A stretch of DNA of 64,000 nucleotides, from assembly GCA_033239125.1 (NCBI GenBank), contig BSWB01000001.1, forward strand, positions 159,673,481 to 159,737,480, given 5' to 3'. Below, piece after piece: positions 44,953 through 56,613 of this stretch (position 1 is the stretch's first letter; each line of letters begins with the position of its first letter). The DNA is from Fagopyrum homotropicum (lineage: Eukaryota > Streptophyta > Magnoliopsida > Caryophyllales > Polygonaceae). A program made the position numbers and the translations under genes. Below the pieces are notes generated by a model, which worked only from the letters and a program-made list of their open reading frames with translations, was not told the DNA's origin and did no database searches.

Positions 44953-45557
44953 TTAGTAAACGTAAGCAGCGGGTAGGGGTTTGAAGGACACAAGACTCAA
45001 TTTGCCGTTGATCTCCGTTACTTGGGCTTCATAAACACTAATCTCGCCGCCGCCTTTAGTCTTTATATCCATGGTGTACTTCCTTCCCCCCTGTATTTCC
45101 TCCGTTTTCCGACTCATCACCCTCTCAAATATCAGCGACGCCCTCTGTATAGGTGTTCAAATATAATATTATAAATTAAATTATCTCATTGTAATATGCG
45201 GTTTTTATTTTTAGGAAAATGAAATGATTTTTTGAATCCATTTTAGAACTACATATTTGTTTTTTTTATTGTGATAATACACATAAGAAAATCCATAAAT
45301 ATATATATTGTAAGTAAAAGAACAACATCCAAAATCCCTCTTATTAAATAATATGAGGGCATATTATAACTTATATTCTCACATCAATAATAAAATGCTA
45401 GGGAACTATTCATTATAGAGAATTCATAAAAAAAAATGTATATTCATCAAGGCTTGTTAGGATGGAAATTAAACCTTTTTCTTGTTGTACTCTTGAACGG
45501 CAAATCTCGCAATGGGTACTCAAGGTCGAATGGTGATATTGATTTCCTTCCTCCCAT
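44953..45557 (-). pseudogene. Phytocystatin-like pseudogene
   Basis: Two exons as in the gene at 28224. Exon 1 (45475-45557) is 83 nt, so it holds a one-base frame change: it starts MGGRKSISPFDLEYP in one frame and continues IARFAVQEYNKKK, the plant cystatin signature, in another. Exon 2 (44953-45144) is open for 64 codons and starts after ATACAG. Where QVVAG is expected it reads EEIQGGRKYT, so the protease-binding loop is lost, and the C-terminal Trp is absent. It keeps ISVYEAQV and ends PAAYVY. The intron is about 330 bp. The region upstream is cut by TA-flanked elements from 45614 on. Non-functional as an inhibitor by these criteria. Confidence 0.75.
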
Positions 45558-45611
45558 TGACAACTCTCTTCTTGTTTCTTCTTCGACTTCTGAAATGATA
45601 GTATTGCTTTG

Positions 45612-45613
<2 letters not shown>

Positions 45614-45690
<77 letters not shown>
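45614..45690. repeat. (TA)n microsatellite
   Basis: 77 bp of TA repeats about 57 bp upstream of the cystatin pseudogene start. Confidence 0.98.
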
Positions 45691-46087
<397 letters not shown>

Positions 46088-46755
46088 GCTAGTTCCGGTG
46101 AGGAGTAAGCTTATGGATAGGAATTAGGAGCTATGTGAGCCATTGGATCAGATTTAAATCAATGGCTCACAAACACTCATCATTAATAACATATTGTAAT
46201 TACATAAATCTGGAAAAAAAAAAAGAGTACAACTGCTGAACGACCGACTCAAACACTCTCACATTCTTCATCCAACAAGATCTATATTTGTCCGATTTTC
46301 AACCAAATCAAAGACGGATTATATAAAAATGATGAAATCAAAGAGAATACAAGACGATTCAGGTATTGTCTCTTCGAAATTTCTATTCTCAAGGTTTAGG
46401 TTTTTCATTCTTATAGTTTAGGTTTCATTGATGTTTATTTTTGAAATCAAATTTGTTGAATCATTTTTTGGTTTGATAGGTTTGATTGAGATCATACATG
46501 TATATACATATGTTGAGTTGGTCTAATACTTCCAATTGAAACAATGTATAAGCTTTTTTTTAGTGTGCACGCCAATTGTTCGACAAAATGTCAAATAGGA
46601 AAATAGTCTATAATATTTACATGAACAATGGCATAAAAATTATGAACACCGAAGAATAAAAACATGAACAATGACGTATAAAAGTATGAACACCAATGAA
46701 TAAAAAGTATGAACTTACACTAGTATTTTTTTTACATTGTTTTATAGATTCAGTG

Positions 46756-48129
46756 ATGTTGGGTACGCAATCATCACCAATCATTGTGTCGGGATTGAGG
46801 GCGAATGCTCCATGTAATGAAGGTGGAACTATTATACAAGTAACTCCAAATAACTCTACCAACTGGGTTCCAATTTGTGATGATACATTGAAGCCACATG
46901 TTGGTCAACAATTTTTAAGTGTGGAGGAAGCTGAGGACTTCTATAGGAGGTATGCCTCTATTTGTGGATTTGAGATTCGTGTTTCATGTGATCACAAACC
47001 CAACAATATTGTGTTGAGGAAGTATTTTGTATGCACAAGGGAAGGTAAAAAAAATGGCAAACATAGTACGGGCAAAAGGAAGACAACTTTCAATCGATGT
47101 GGTTGTAACGCAGGAGTTGCGTTTAGGATTATGGAGGGTGGAAAGTATATTGTGAAGTGGGTTTATGAAGCTCATAATCATGCAATGTTGGCTCCTACAA
47201 TGAAACAATTTGCCAAATCTAATAGAAAAATGGACATTGGTCTTAAGAATTTTGTTCTCAATTGTGGAAGAGCAAAGATTGGCCAACAAGAAGTCATAAG
47301 GTTTTCAAAGAGTTTGTTGGGGGTTATCAAAACATAGGTGCAACGGCTACAGAGTTCAAAAATTTCAGGAGAGATCTTTTGGCTTATCTTAGTGGATGTG
47401 ATGCCCAATTGATGATAGACATATTGTTCAAGAAGCAAGAGGTCAGTAGTGCGTTTTACTTTAGGTATGATGTTGATGAGTATGATCAGCTGACAAGAAT
47501 ATTCTGGGCTGACCCAATTTCGATGAAAAACTATGCCATATATGGAGATGTTGTTTCGTTCGACTCCACCTACCGAACAAACAAGTATGTATAAATATGA
47601 ACAATAGCCTTAGTTTTTATGAACATCTTCTTTGTAGGAAATGAACGGTTGTTATTATAATGTGTGTTGTTTGCATTTTTCAGATATGACATGGTTTTTT
47701 CCCCTTTCATTGGTTTGGACAACCATAAAAAATGTGTGACATTTGGGGGTGCTCTTTTACTGAAGGAGGATGTAAGCTCATATGAATGGCTTTTTGAGAG
47801 CTTTAAGGAAGCTATGGGGCATGCACCTAGGGTGTTGGTGACTGATCAAGATCCTGCAATGAAAATAACAGCTAGAAGTGTTTTTCCGTCCACTCGTCAT
47901 CGGTATTGCATGGCACATTATGCAAAATGTGTCAAAGAAAGTCGGTCCAGATCTTAAACATTCACCTGATTTTTGGTCAAAATTAAGTAGTGTTGTGTGG
48001 AGTGAGAGAATTGAATGTGAAGAATTTGAAGAAAAGTGGGCTGCATTGGGTTCTGAGTTTAACTTGAGTGAAAAACCGTGGTTTACTCAATTGTATGGCA
48101 TTCGCAACTCATGGATTCCATTTAAATAA
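46756..48129 (+). pseudogene. FAR1/MULE transposase, broken
   Basis: The most likely start is the ATG at 46756, since the frame upstream lies in AT-rich repeat. Residues from GQQFLSVEEAEDFYRRY to KWVYEAHNHAML form a FAR1-type zinc DNA-binding domain (CTREG, RCGCNAG, HNH). After a frame change near 47290-47320 comes GGYQNIGATATEFKNFRRDL and the transposase core VVSFDSTYRTNKY (first Asp). A 99-bp intron (47585-47683, GTATGT ... CAG) splits the core at NKY; then FSPFIGLDNHKK, VTDQDPAMK (second Asp) and TRHRYCMAHY. A second frame change near 47930 leads to the segment ending YGIRNSWIPFK and a stop at 48127. The C-terminal third is missing. It would have cut and moved MULE ends; now inactive. Confidence 0.85.
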
Positions 48130-48269
48130 TTTACGTATCATGTCAACATCGATTATAAAAACATGTTTAATTTACAGTTTTGAACCATAGTTTCCATTTA
48201 AATAATTTTACCCTATGTTGTGTATTTGTTGAAAATATCTCAATGTTTAATTTACAGGAATCATAGTTT

Positions 48270-48890
48270 CGAACAATAGTATGAATAATCAGCTAAATAT
48301 ATAAAAGTATGAACATTGGTTAATAAAAACATGAACAATGGAGCATAAAAGTATGAACAATGGAGCATAAAAGTATGAACACCGATTAATTAAAACATGT
48401 TTAATCTACAGTTTTGAACCATAATTTCCGTTTTGACAATTTACCTTATGTTGTGTATTTGTTGAAAATAGCCCAATATTTAATTTACAGAAATCATAGT
48501 TTCGAACCATAGTATGAACAATCAACTGACTATATAAAAGTATGAACACCGATTAATAAAAACATGAACAATGGAGAATAAAAGTATGAACAATGACGTA
48601 TAAAAGTATGAACACCAATTAATAAAATCATGAAAATTCATATCTCAGTCCATACATGCATTCTCTAATTGTACTTTTGAAGTGGCGATCATATTAGGGC
48701 TACTCACGAGATCAATCTCTTATAATTTGAATACCAAAATAAGTAAATATGAACAAAGAGACATCTATGTAATAAAAACGTTTGGTTAACTCTCTTTGAA
48801 TACGATGAACATCATCTTTCAAAAAAATGAACATCGGTTAATAAAAACATGAACAATGACGCATACAAGTATGAACACCAATAATTTTTC
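48270..48890. repeat. Degenerate minisatellite of the MULE
   Basis: Irregular array of a roughly 40-45 bp motif built from TATAAAAGTATGAACACC, GATTAATAAAAACATGAAC and AATGGAGCATA or AATGACGTATA. Further units are near 46617-46725 and, inverted, in the MULE derivatives at 36810-37110 and 37905-38215. A larger direct repeat (ACAGTTTTGAACCATA ... TTGTTGAAAATA) occurs at about 48174-48260 and 48410-48500. Confidence 0.8.
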
Positions 48891-49017
48891 TATAATTTCT
48901 GCACATACATAAAAAACTCAACATTCAAATTACTGATGCAAACACAATTTCATGTTACAAACCACATCATTTTTTACATCTTCCAAAGCAAAATGTAAGT
49001 TTTAACAACTTTACAAT

Positions 49018-50313
49018 TCAAATGTTTCTTGTTTGTCCAATTGATTGAAGTACTAGATCCTTCACTTCATTGTTCTTCCAACTGAGCAATTGAGACAAAT
49101 ATTTCTCTCTACAAAGCTTGACAAGCTTTTCATTGTTCTTCTTACCAAACCCAACTTTCCAACTTTTTGTCCCACCTCCCATATATGTTTTCATGTGCCT
49201 CATGACATATACTGCAGAATCATTATTTGGCTTGTGAGTTGCCCATGGTAAACATATGAATGTCGGATCCATGCTCCTTAGCATCCCGCATTTTTTTGCA
49301 GAATGATACCCCAAGTAAGCCAAAAATATTTTTTTCTACACAAACAAGATATATACAATGTATGTTAAACATAAAAGATATGCTAATAAAAAAAAATTAA
49401 CATATATGACGGAAACAAAATTGATAGTGAATAATTATAACAATTTTTTAGAATTTTACCAATCTTGTGGTAATCTCTTCAAAATTTGTTTATGGAACAT
49501 CGCCCAATGTAACTCGTGGTGCTCTACTATCAATGATCTCAAACGTATCATTCTTGAAATCAATAACAATGACAATATAACCTTGTTCAAAGAGCATAGG
49601 AAAGAACACCTGCATTTTTGTTGTCCGTATGATATTTTATTATTATTTAATCACATAATGTTAAAAAAATATAGTATAAGAAACACCAAAATATTAATTT
49701 ACGTACCATGTCAACATCTCTTAGCTTCATATGTGGTGCATGAGAAAGATCTCTATTCACGTTCTTCTCAAACTCGTCAAAAGCAACACCATATTTAGGG
49801 GGTACATCAATAATTGTCCTAAACTGCATATTATATTAACAAATCTTATTAATTCCAAAGTTTGAGCTTGTAAAATAAAAACTATTTACAAAAAAATTTA
49901 AATTAAAACACAGAAAAACTTACAAATGTATTTGTCGTAAAGAAGAATCTCAATGGAGAGTTGACGCTTCTAAGTTTTTCATTGTGGTTTAAGAAAATTG
50001 TCCATGCATCAATCAACTTAATATCAACAAAACATCCAGGCTTCAAGCACCGCATTGTATCTAAAGTCAAACCGATATCCTCATACCGGAAGATTACGGA
50101 GCTGAAACAAAATATTTTTAAAGATTATGGAAAAATGAACAATGAACAATAAATAAATGAACAAACTGATGTTAAATTATGAACATAAAATCATAATTTG
50201 AATAAAACAAACATACTTGGCTTCAATCGTTGTGTTGTAGACAAAGTTGATGATATGGTGGAAATTGAGAAAAAAAACATACCTGAATCGTTGTTTCTCT
50301 TTGATTTAACCAT
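49018..50313 (-). pseudogene. ULP1-like protease gene of the MULE, broken
   Basis: Minus-strand gene convergent with the transposase. Exons I can place: 50283-50313 (start MVKSKRNNDS), 49924-50101 (SVIFRYEDIGLTLDTM, KLIDAWTIFLNHNEK), 49707-49823 (FRTIIDVPPKYGVAFDEFEK), 49460-49609 (VFFPMLFEQGYIVIVIDF, FEIIDSRAP) and 49018 to about 49336 (HKPNNDSAVYVMRHMKTYMG). This is the plant ULP1/C48 fold, which removes SUMO-type tags. The active-site His before the VIVIDF strand reads Tyr, and the usual DCG before VYVMRHM reads DSA, so the catalytic Cys is Ser. The 49460-49609 exon also has an in-frame stop after LGDVP. Splice sites GT/AG are present at the stated junctions. Probably not an active protease. 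Confidence 0.72.
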
Positions 50314-50382
50314 TGTGCAATGAAATTGGTGGAAATTTTGTATGAATCTTGTTAAGAGCCGGAGAAGAGAAATTCGACTGAA

Positions 50383-50541
50383 CTGTGAGAGAGGAGAAGA
50401 AGAGACGGTTGCGACTGCGAGAGAGGAGAAGAAGAGGCGAAGAAGTTGAACGGAGAAGAGAAATTCGACTGAACTGTGAGAGAGGAGAAGAAGAGACGGC
50501 TGCGACTGCGAGAGAGGAGAAGAAGAGGCGAAGAAGTTGAA
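50383..50541 (-). repeat. Tandem duplication upstream of the ULP1-like gene
   Basis: Two copies of a purine-rich unit of about 75-80 bp containing GAAGAGAAATTCGACTGAAC and GCGAGAGAGGAGAAGAAGAG. Open in several frames only because of its composition. Confidence 0.75.
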
Positions 50542-50721
50542 CGGCTGCGACTGCGAGTGCGGGAGAGGCAAAACCTAATTTTTACTTGTTGCAAACTTTT
50601 AGCTCTATTTACCAAAATGCCATTAATGACGAGTAAATGTGAGCCGTTGATTTAAATCCATCCAATGGCCCACAGAGCTCCTAATTCCTATCCATAAGCT
50701 TACTCCTCACCGGAACTTAAA

Positions 50722-50723
<2 letters not shown>

Positions 50724-50753
<30 letters not shown>
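50724..50753. repeat. (TA)n microsatellite
   Basis: 30 bp of TA repeats between the MULE and the next element. Confidence 0.97.
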
Positions 50754-50757
<4 letters not shown>

Positions 50758-51814
50758 CAGGATCCAGTAAGAACATGTTTTACGGTAAGAAATAAGAACG
50801 ATTAAGGATCGTAGGATCAATGCACGGATGAATGAGATTTAACGTCTAAATAAGGTATTATTATATTCTTATTTATTGCATAGCAGTGTATATGGTAATT
50901 AAAATATACAAAATTTCACAGGCATAGAAAATAAATATCTTGTCATCGGTCGGAGGCTAATTGCTACTTTCCATTGCCGGAATTCAAAACTAGTAATGCA
51001 CGTTTATGTTATAACCCATAAAATAAAAGCACATATAAGTTATATTTTAATGCACGTGGATCATGAAGTACGTACACTTGTTATCATGTACAATTGACGC
51101 CGATTTTGACAACATGCACGATTGGTGCCAATTTTGATAGCATGTTAGAGCATAACACGCATAGATTAGTTATATTATAATCCATGCACGAGTGGTGAGA
51201 TGTTTAGTGCTGCTAGTATAAGTTAGTGTAATTGTGCTAGTATATATACATGTAAGCTTTATTAATGTATAATATGTTAAATCATGCTAGTATCAAATAT
51301 GCTATCAATATTGGCACGAAACATTTCACTACTCGTGCATCAAATAATAATGCTTAATACTTGAGTAGTTGAGTGTACACATGTCTGATAATCAATGAGA
51401 TCTGAGTTGAACAATAAGTCGTTGTCCTTATTAATTCTCTCAAATGAAATTTTTTTTATTGTTGAAATAATCATGTATATATTAATTCGTGCATGTTACT
51501 GCTAATAGTTGTGCTTGTTATAAATTCTATTAGTGTATACATTGTCGTGCTTACATATTATTTCTTGTATGGTATTATTGAATCATGCATGTATAATACG
51601 TGAGCATAATCAATAGGTTAACCACGTCAAGCTAATATGGCGGTAAATACATTTGAATTTAAAAGGTAACAATATATAATTATCCTCAAATACAAAGTAT
51701 CTAATTAGTATACAAAAATAAAATTAAATCATGAACCTCGATTTGGTTTAATCATGTGGTTGATGTTTGTTCTTATTTCTTACCGTAAAACACGTTCTTA
51801 CTTGATCCTATCCC
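50754..51814. mobile_element. TA-flanked inverted-repeat element, 1.06 kb
   Basis: Terminal inverted repeats of 46 bp at 50754-50799 and 51769-51814, about four mismatches, with the shared core TGTTTTACGGTAAGAAATAA. The ends are unrelated to those of the other TA-flanked elements. Interior is AT-rich with scattered GTGCATG/CATGCAC words and no ORF. (TA)n on both sides. Confidence 0.85.
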
Positions 51815-51831
51815 TATATATATATATATAT
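51815..51831. repeat. (TA)n microsatellite
   Basis: 17 bp of TA, right edge of the TA-flanked cluster. Confidence 0.95.
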
Positions 51832-52895
51832 GGAAAGTTAAGGTGAGAGAAGCTTTGCAAGCAGCATATAATGTGAAGGAATATGAAAAGTCGACCGACG
51901 GGTGGCCGAGTTGGGATTTGATTAAGTTTTTAATCTTTATAATGAATATGTAAAAGTTCTATGGAGTAAAAAGTCAGCCACTATATATTATATGATGATA
52001 TTAGAATGTACATAGTCTTTTGGCAGTTGGTATTGGTTAGATAGTGTGAAAATATGATATTTTTATGATATTGTATAAACTAATATATAAGTTTTACATG
52101 TGTGAAAATTTTAAAGTCTTATGTGTAGATTCTTCGTGCGTCCCTTTTATGTTTTAGATCCGTTAGATATGTTCGGGTTGTGATTAATGAAAACATGTTA
52201 TCTGCACGTTTCTTTGAGTCAAGTGTCAACTAATCCACAATAGTTGCACTTGAGGAGGGAGTATAGAGATGTGTGGAAATGTCTCACATCGACAATATGG
52301 TATTATGTTAACCTAACATATAAGTCATAAAACTATTCCTCCAATCAATTGGGTTTAGGATGAACCTTAAAGTTTTATGTGTAGATTCACTTTACGTGCA
52401 CCCCTCCACGTTTTATACCCGCAAGATATTTGAAAAAATAATATATACAGTGTATGCTATTAATGTGCTATTTTACTTATTTATGTCACGCCCGATCGTA
52501 TATGTTTTGGATTTTTATCCATCATATAAGTCCGATAAATTTTCATTCTAAAATGAAGCATTTAGTCACCTTAAGTACAATCGTCTCAATAAACTTGATA
52601 TAAAAATCTGAAAAATCGAATTGTTTTGATATCATGTAAAATTTCAATAAAATCGATTTAAAGTGAAATTCATCGCACGTCCAAATACACACAAGCATCG
52701 TCTATAAATTCAATCGTATATCATAAGTTTGTTTACTATATCGTCTCCAATCAAGAATGTGACATGCTACTGCAAGTTGATCTTTTTGAAATCAGTTATT
52801 CAAGAGAAAAATAAATATCTGTACATGCTAGACACGATTTATATCCAAAAATAAATATAATATGAAAAGCATTTTGGGTATGCAGTTAAAATTTA
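51832..52895 (-). other. Displaced upstream region of the cystatin pseudogene
   Basis: 51840-52050 and 52740-52800 match the 5' flank of the intact-looking cystatin gene (29470-29760): AGAGAAGCTTTG, TTTTTAATCTTTATAAT, GATGATATTAGAA, CTTTTGGCAGTTGG and GATCTTTTTGAAATCA occur in the same order. So this is the promoter region of the gene at 44953-45557, pushed 6.2 kb away. The 52050-52740 part is extra relative to 29680 and holds two related segments (TTATGTGTAGATTC at about 52119 and 52376) plus ATGTCTCACATCGAC, which hints at a small LTR or other insert. Confidence 0.6.
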
Positions 52896-53441
52896 CTAGT
52901 TTAGCGCCCGTGCCGTGCACGGGTATTTGAAAATATATTTCTTACAGTTTTTTTTGTATGAGTAATTTTTATAGATTTATTTTTCTTATTATATTTTGTT
53001 GATTTGATTACGAATGTTTATGTTAAATAGTATACGCATATAAGAAAAATAATAACAACATAGTTGTTGACCCAGTTCGGGGCATACCAAGCCAGGAGTG
53101 TCCACTATCTCTGTATTATAAAAATCACAATATTAATAATGTCAAAAAACAGTTAAAATTGTGTACATTTAATATAATAGAAATCACGATGATAACCTTT
53201 GACGTGAAACCTCGAGCACATGCGCGACAGTCCGATCCTGAAAAAGAGAAGAAGATAAACTTTATATAAGTGTAAGCTCAAGGACGGGTTATGATCGCTT
53301 GATATTATTGATTGAAAACGAAATAAAATGAAGAAGAAATTCTAACGTACCTTAAATTATGTTGCGAAAAACTTCATCAAATACAACATTAGTTGTAGTA
53401 TCTTGAACCTTGCCCTTAGGGTCACATATCATAATCCTTAA

Positions 53442-55320
53442 TCAATCCCTACTCGTCACTCTTGAGATAGCGACATATAATTGGCCGTGACTGAAGACCG
53501 GTCTAGGCAAATATATTCCAACCTGTGCAAGGGACTGACCTTGACTTTTATTTATAGTCATAGCAAAACATACCATAACTGAGAACTGTCTCCTTCGAAA
53601 TTTAACAGGAATTTTCAAGTCTGTGGGTGTAAGAATTGTTCGTAGAATGAAGACCTTATGACCTATATTGTTCCCAGATATTATTTCTGCCTCGATGATT
53701 TGTTTTCCAAGTCTCCTAACTATCAGTCTGGTTCCGTTACACAACCCTGCAGACTGATCAATGTTTCTCATCAACATAATTGGAATTCCAACTTTCAGTC
53801 TCAAGACATGGTTCGAAAACCCATAACACTTGATGCAGTTCAAGAACTCGCTCGAGTAGAAACCATCATCAAGAGAACCTTCGCTTGGACATATACTATC
53901 CGAACTCAAGTACTTTGTCACGTCTCCATGTATCAATGATAGAATATAGTCATTAACCTTCTCAACAATCTCATTGGTAGGGGTGAGAATAGCTCTTTCT
54001 TGAAAGTAGCTCGGTGGATCCTGAATATTGTAACTCAAAGGATATACATGGTCAACAAAAGTTGCAATCGGGTCACCTGTAGATGCAAGTAGGAGATCTT
54101 CGGGGATGGTAATCTGAGCTTCTCCATTAACACTTTCACCTTCCGTGCCATCTCCAATGCCCAATATCCAATCTGAAAACTCCTTAGTCTTTCGAGCTTC
54201 TAATTTAGTAACTCCACGTATAACCTCATGTTTTGAGTTAATTTAAGCACCGTGCAGTGATCCCACAAATATGATGCATTGATTGCAGCAAAGACAATAT
54301 CATGTCTACTTCCATGACTTACAACAGGCAATATTTGTCTAAAATCACCACAAAAAACGACAACGTTACCACCAAACGGGAGAAGTGAGCAGTCTGGATT
54401 ATAAGATCGCATGACGTCCCTTAAACTTCTATCGAGCGCTTCAAAACAACATTTGTTAACCATGGGTGCTTCATCCCATATTATCAGCTTTGTCTTTGAC
54501 ACTAACTCAGCCACATCCGTACCTAAACATATAAGATTAAAACATTAATATATTGTTCAGTGTAATATGAACAATATATTAAAAAAGAAGTTTTAATAAT
54601 TGAATAATAAGGTTTATACCTGCACGAATGTTGCATGTTGAACTTTCGTCAACATTTATTGGGATGCCAAACCTCGAATGAGCGGTTCTACCGCCTGGAA
54701 GCAAGAGAGCTGCATTACCACTCGAAGCAACTGTTAGAACGATCTCACCTTTATTCCTCAAACCAGCCGAAAGGGATCTCCATATAAAAGTCTTTCCTGT
54801 TCCACCGTATCCATAAAGAAACCCCCCCCCCTTATCAGCGGACACAGCACACATAATCTGATCATGCACTCCCCTCTGCTCGTCGGTGAAACTGGAAACC
54901 AATCTGCCATGGTCCAAAGATAACTGGGATCGATCATAGTTTAGTTCATCTTGAATTAGTCTATTATGCTGCTCCATAATCAAGGCTTCGTCACGATAAG
55001 GCATAGACTTATTCGTCTTCAAACTGCCGCCGTTCCTCTGTAAAAGTTTCTCTATCTCAACCAAGGCGTAATTTTGCAGCACAACATCATCTAATTGCAA
55101 ATCTACGTACAAATAAACCAAGTTAAACATGTTTACTTACCTAGTACAAAATATACTAAACAAATTGAAAAAATAATGCAAAACTCGAATTAAATTCATA
55201 TACATGAAAGAAAGCATACCATTATTACGCAACACCCTTCTTTGTCGTGCAAGAATATCATCAGATAAGTACTTCCATACTTCGGCCCAAACCAGATGAG
55301 GCGACGACATGCTACCTGAG
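53442..55320 (-). pseudogene. Helitron PIF1-like helicase, C-terminal part
   Basis: SF1B helicase of the Helitron Rep-Hel protein, which unwinds DNA during rolling-circle transposition. Segments on the minus strand: LVWAEVWKYLSDDILARQRR (about 55220-55310); after an intron 55103-55219, the piece with DEQRGVHDQI and Walker A GYGGTGKTFIWRSL; after an intron 54523-54619, Walker B KLIIWDEAPM, GGNVVVFCGDFRQILPV and LTQNMRL; then, after a stop and frame change near 54195-54205, FSDWILGIGDG, the NGTRLIVRRL region and the final AMTINKSQGQSL and LYVAISRV motifs, ending at 53442. Introns obey GT/AG and keep frame. Everything upstream of the helicase, including the nickase, is absent. Confidence 0.87.
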
Positions 55321-55514
55321 AGATACAACATAATCAAAGATTCTGATTATGATTTAGTAAAAAAAGGATATATTAGCTTAATTCGTGATTTAATAAAAAG
55401 TTTAATTAGAGAAAAAACGTGGGGTGGCACGTCAAGAATTAGTGTTTTTTGTTTTAGTAAAGTATATAGATGTATATTTATTATATTGATAAAATAGAAT
55501 TACGAATTTAATAG

Positions 55515-56045
55515 TTCAACGGTCCACAAATTAGTAGGTCACAAACAACCCACAAATCAGTAGATTTTAAGGACCCACAAATTAGTAGGTCACAAGGACC
55601 CACGAATCAGTAGGTTACAACGACCCACGAATCAGTAGGTCACAACGACCCACAAATCAATAGGTCACAACGACCCACAAATCAGTGGGTCACAATGACA
55701 CACAACATATTGGGTCACAACAACCCACAAATTAGTGGTTCACAACGACCCACAAATCAGTGGGTCACAACGACCCAAAAATCTGTAGGTAAACGATCCA
55801 AAAATCATTAGATCAAAACGACTCAAAAATCATTAGATCAAAACGACCCAAAAATCATTAGATCAAAACGACCCAAAAATCATTAGATCAAAACGACCCA
55901 AAAATTATTAGATCAAAACGACCCAAAAATTATTAGATCAAAACGACCCAAAAATCATTAGATCAAAACGACCCAAAAATCATTAGATTAAAACGACTCA
56001 AAAATCATTAGATCAAAAGGACCTACGAATTAGTAGGTCACAACA
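55515..56045 (-). repeat. 25-bp minisatellite inside the Helitron
   Basis: About 21 tandem units of 25 bp. Two sub-families: the first half has ACCCACAAATCAGTAGGTCA, the second half ACCCAAAAATCATTAGATCA, with the first type returning at the very end. No spacers or cas genes, so not CRISPR. Confidence 0.9.
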
Positions 56046-56613
56046 ATCCACTCCACATACAAATGCTAATCCGGTATAATAAGTATTATACTTGATTCTG
56101 ACCAAAAGGTCCGAAAATGTATGATTTGTATAACCTTCAAACATTTGAGGTCTATTTATACATGTTGTCAAAGTGTCATCCTTCTCTGATAACCGATGTG
56201 TGATAACAAAATTCATATTTTACAAAATAATTAAGGTTTAGTAAAAAAAAAGTTATTGGCTTATAAATAATAAAAATAAAAAGGAGATTTGACTATAACC
56301 TATAAAATCTTGGAAAATCTCAAAAAAAAAAGAAGTTACGTACAATTTTGAATAGAATGTTAGGTTAGTAAAAAAAGCTTTCCTCCCACAAAAAATAAAG
56401 ATTTATTGGCCTATAAAATCTTGGAGAATCTCCAACAAAAAAAAAGTTACGTATAATTTTGAATAGGAGTGTGTTAGTTTAGGAAAAAAAGATTTTATGA
56501 CTTAAAAAATAAAGATTTATTGGCCAAAAAATTGTGGGAGCTCCATTTGATTGCTGCTTTCCCAGCGCGCCACGTCATCAAATTATGTACTCTGTTTTAG
56601 TATGTATAATAGA

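Larger units (their letters stand above)
52896..56613 (-). mobile_element. Helitron with helicase remnant
   Basis: 3.7 kb, minus orientation. The 5' end reads A|TCTATTATACATACTAAAAC and the 3' end has a GC hairpin (CCGTGCACGG ... CACGGGC) followed by GCTAAACTAG|T, so the element sits between A and T as Helitrons do. It contains the C-terminal helicase region and a 25-bp minisatellite. The Rep (HUH nickase) part is missing, so it cannot move on its own. Confidence 0.9.

Noticed and set aside
50191..50615. Ser/Leu-rich minus-strand ORFs as separate genes
   Set aside because: They come from a tandemly duplicated purine-rich leader of the ULP1-like gene inside the MULE.
55515..56045. CRISPR-like regular repeat array
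   Set aside because: The units are contiguous 25-bp tandem copies with no unique spacers, inside a plant Helitron.
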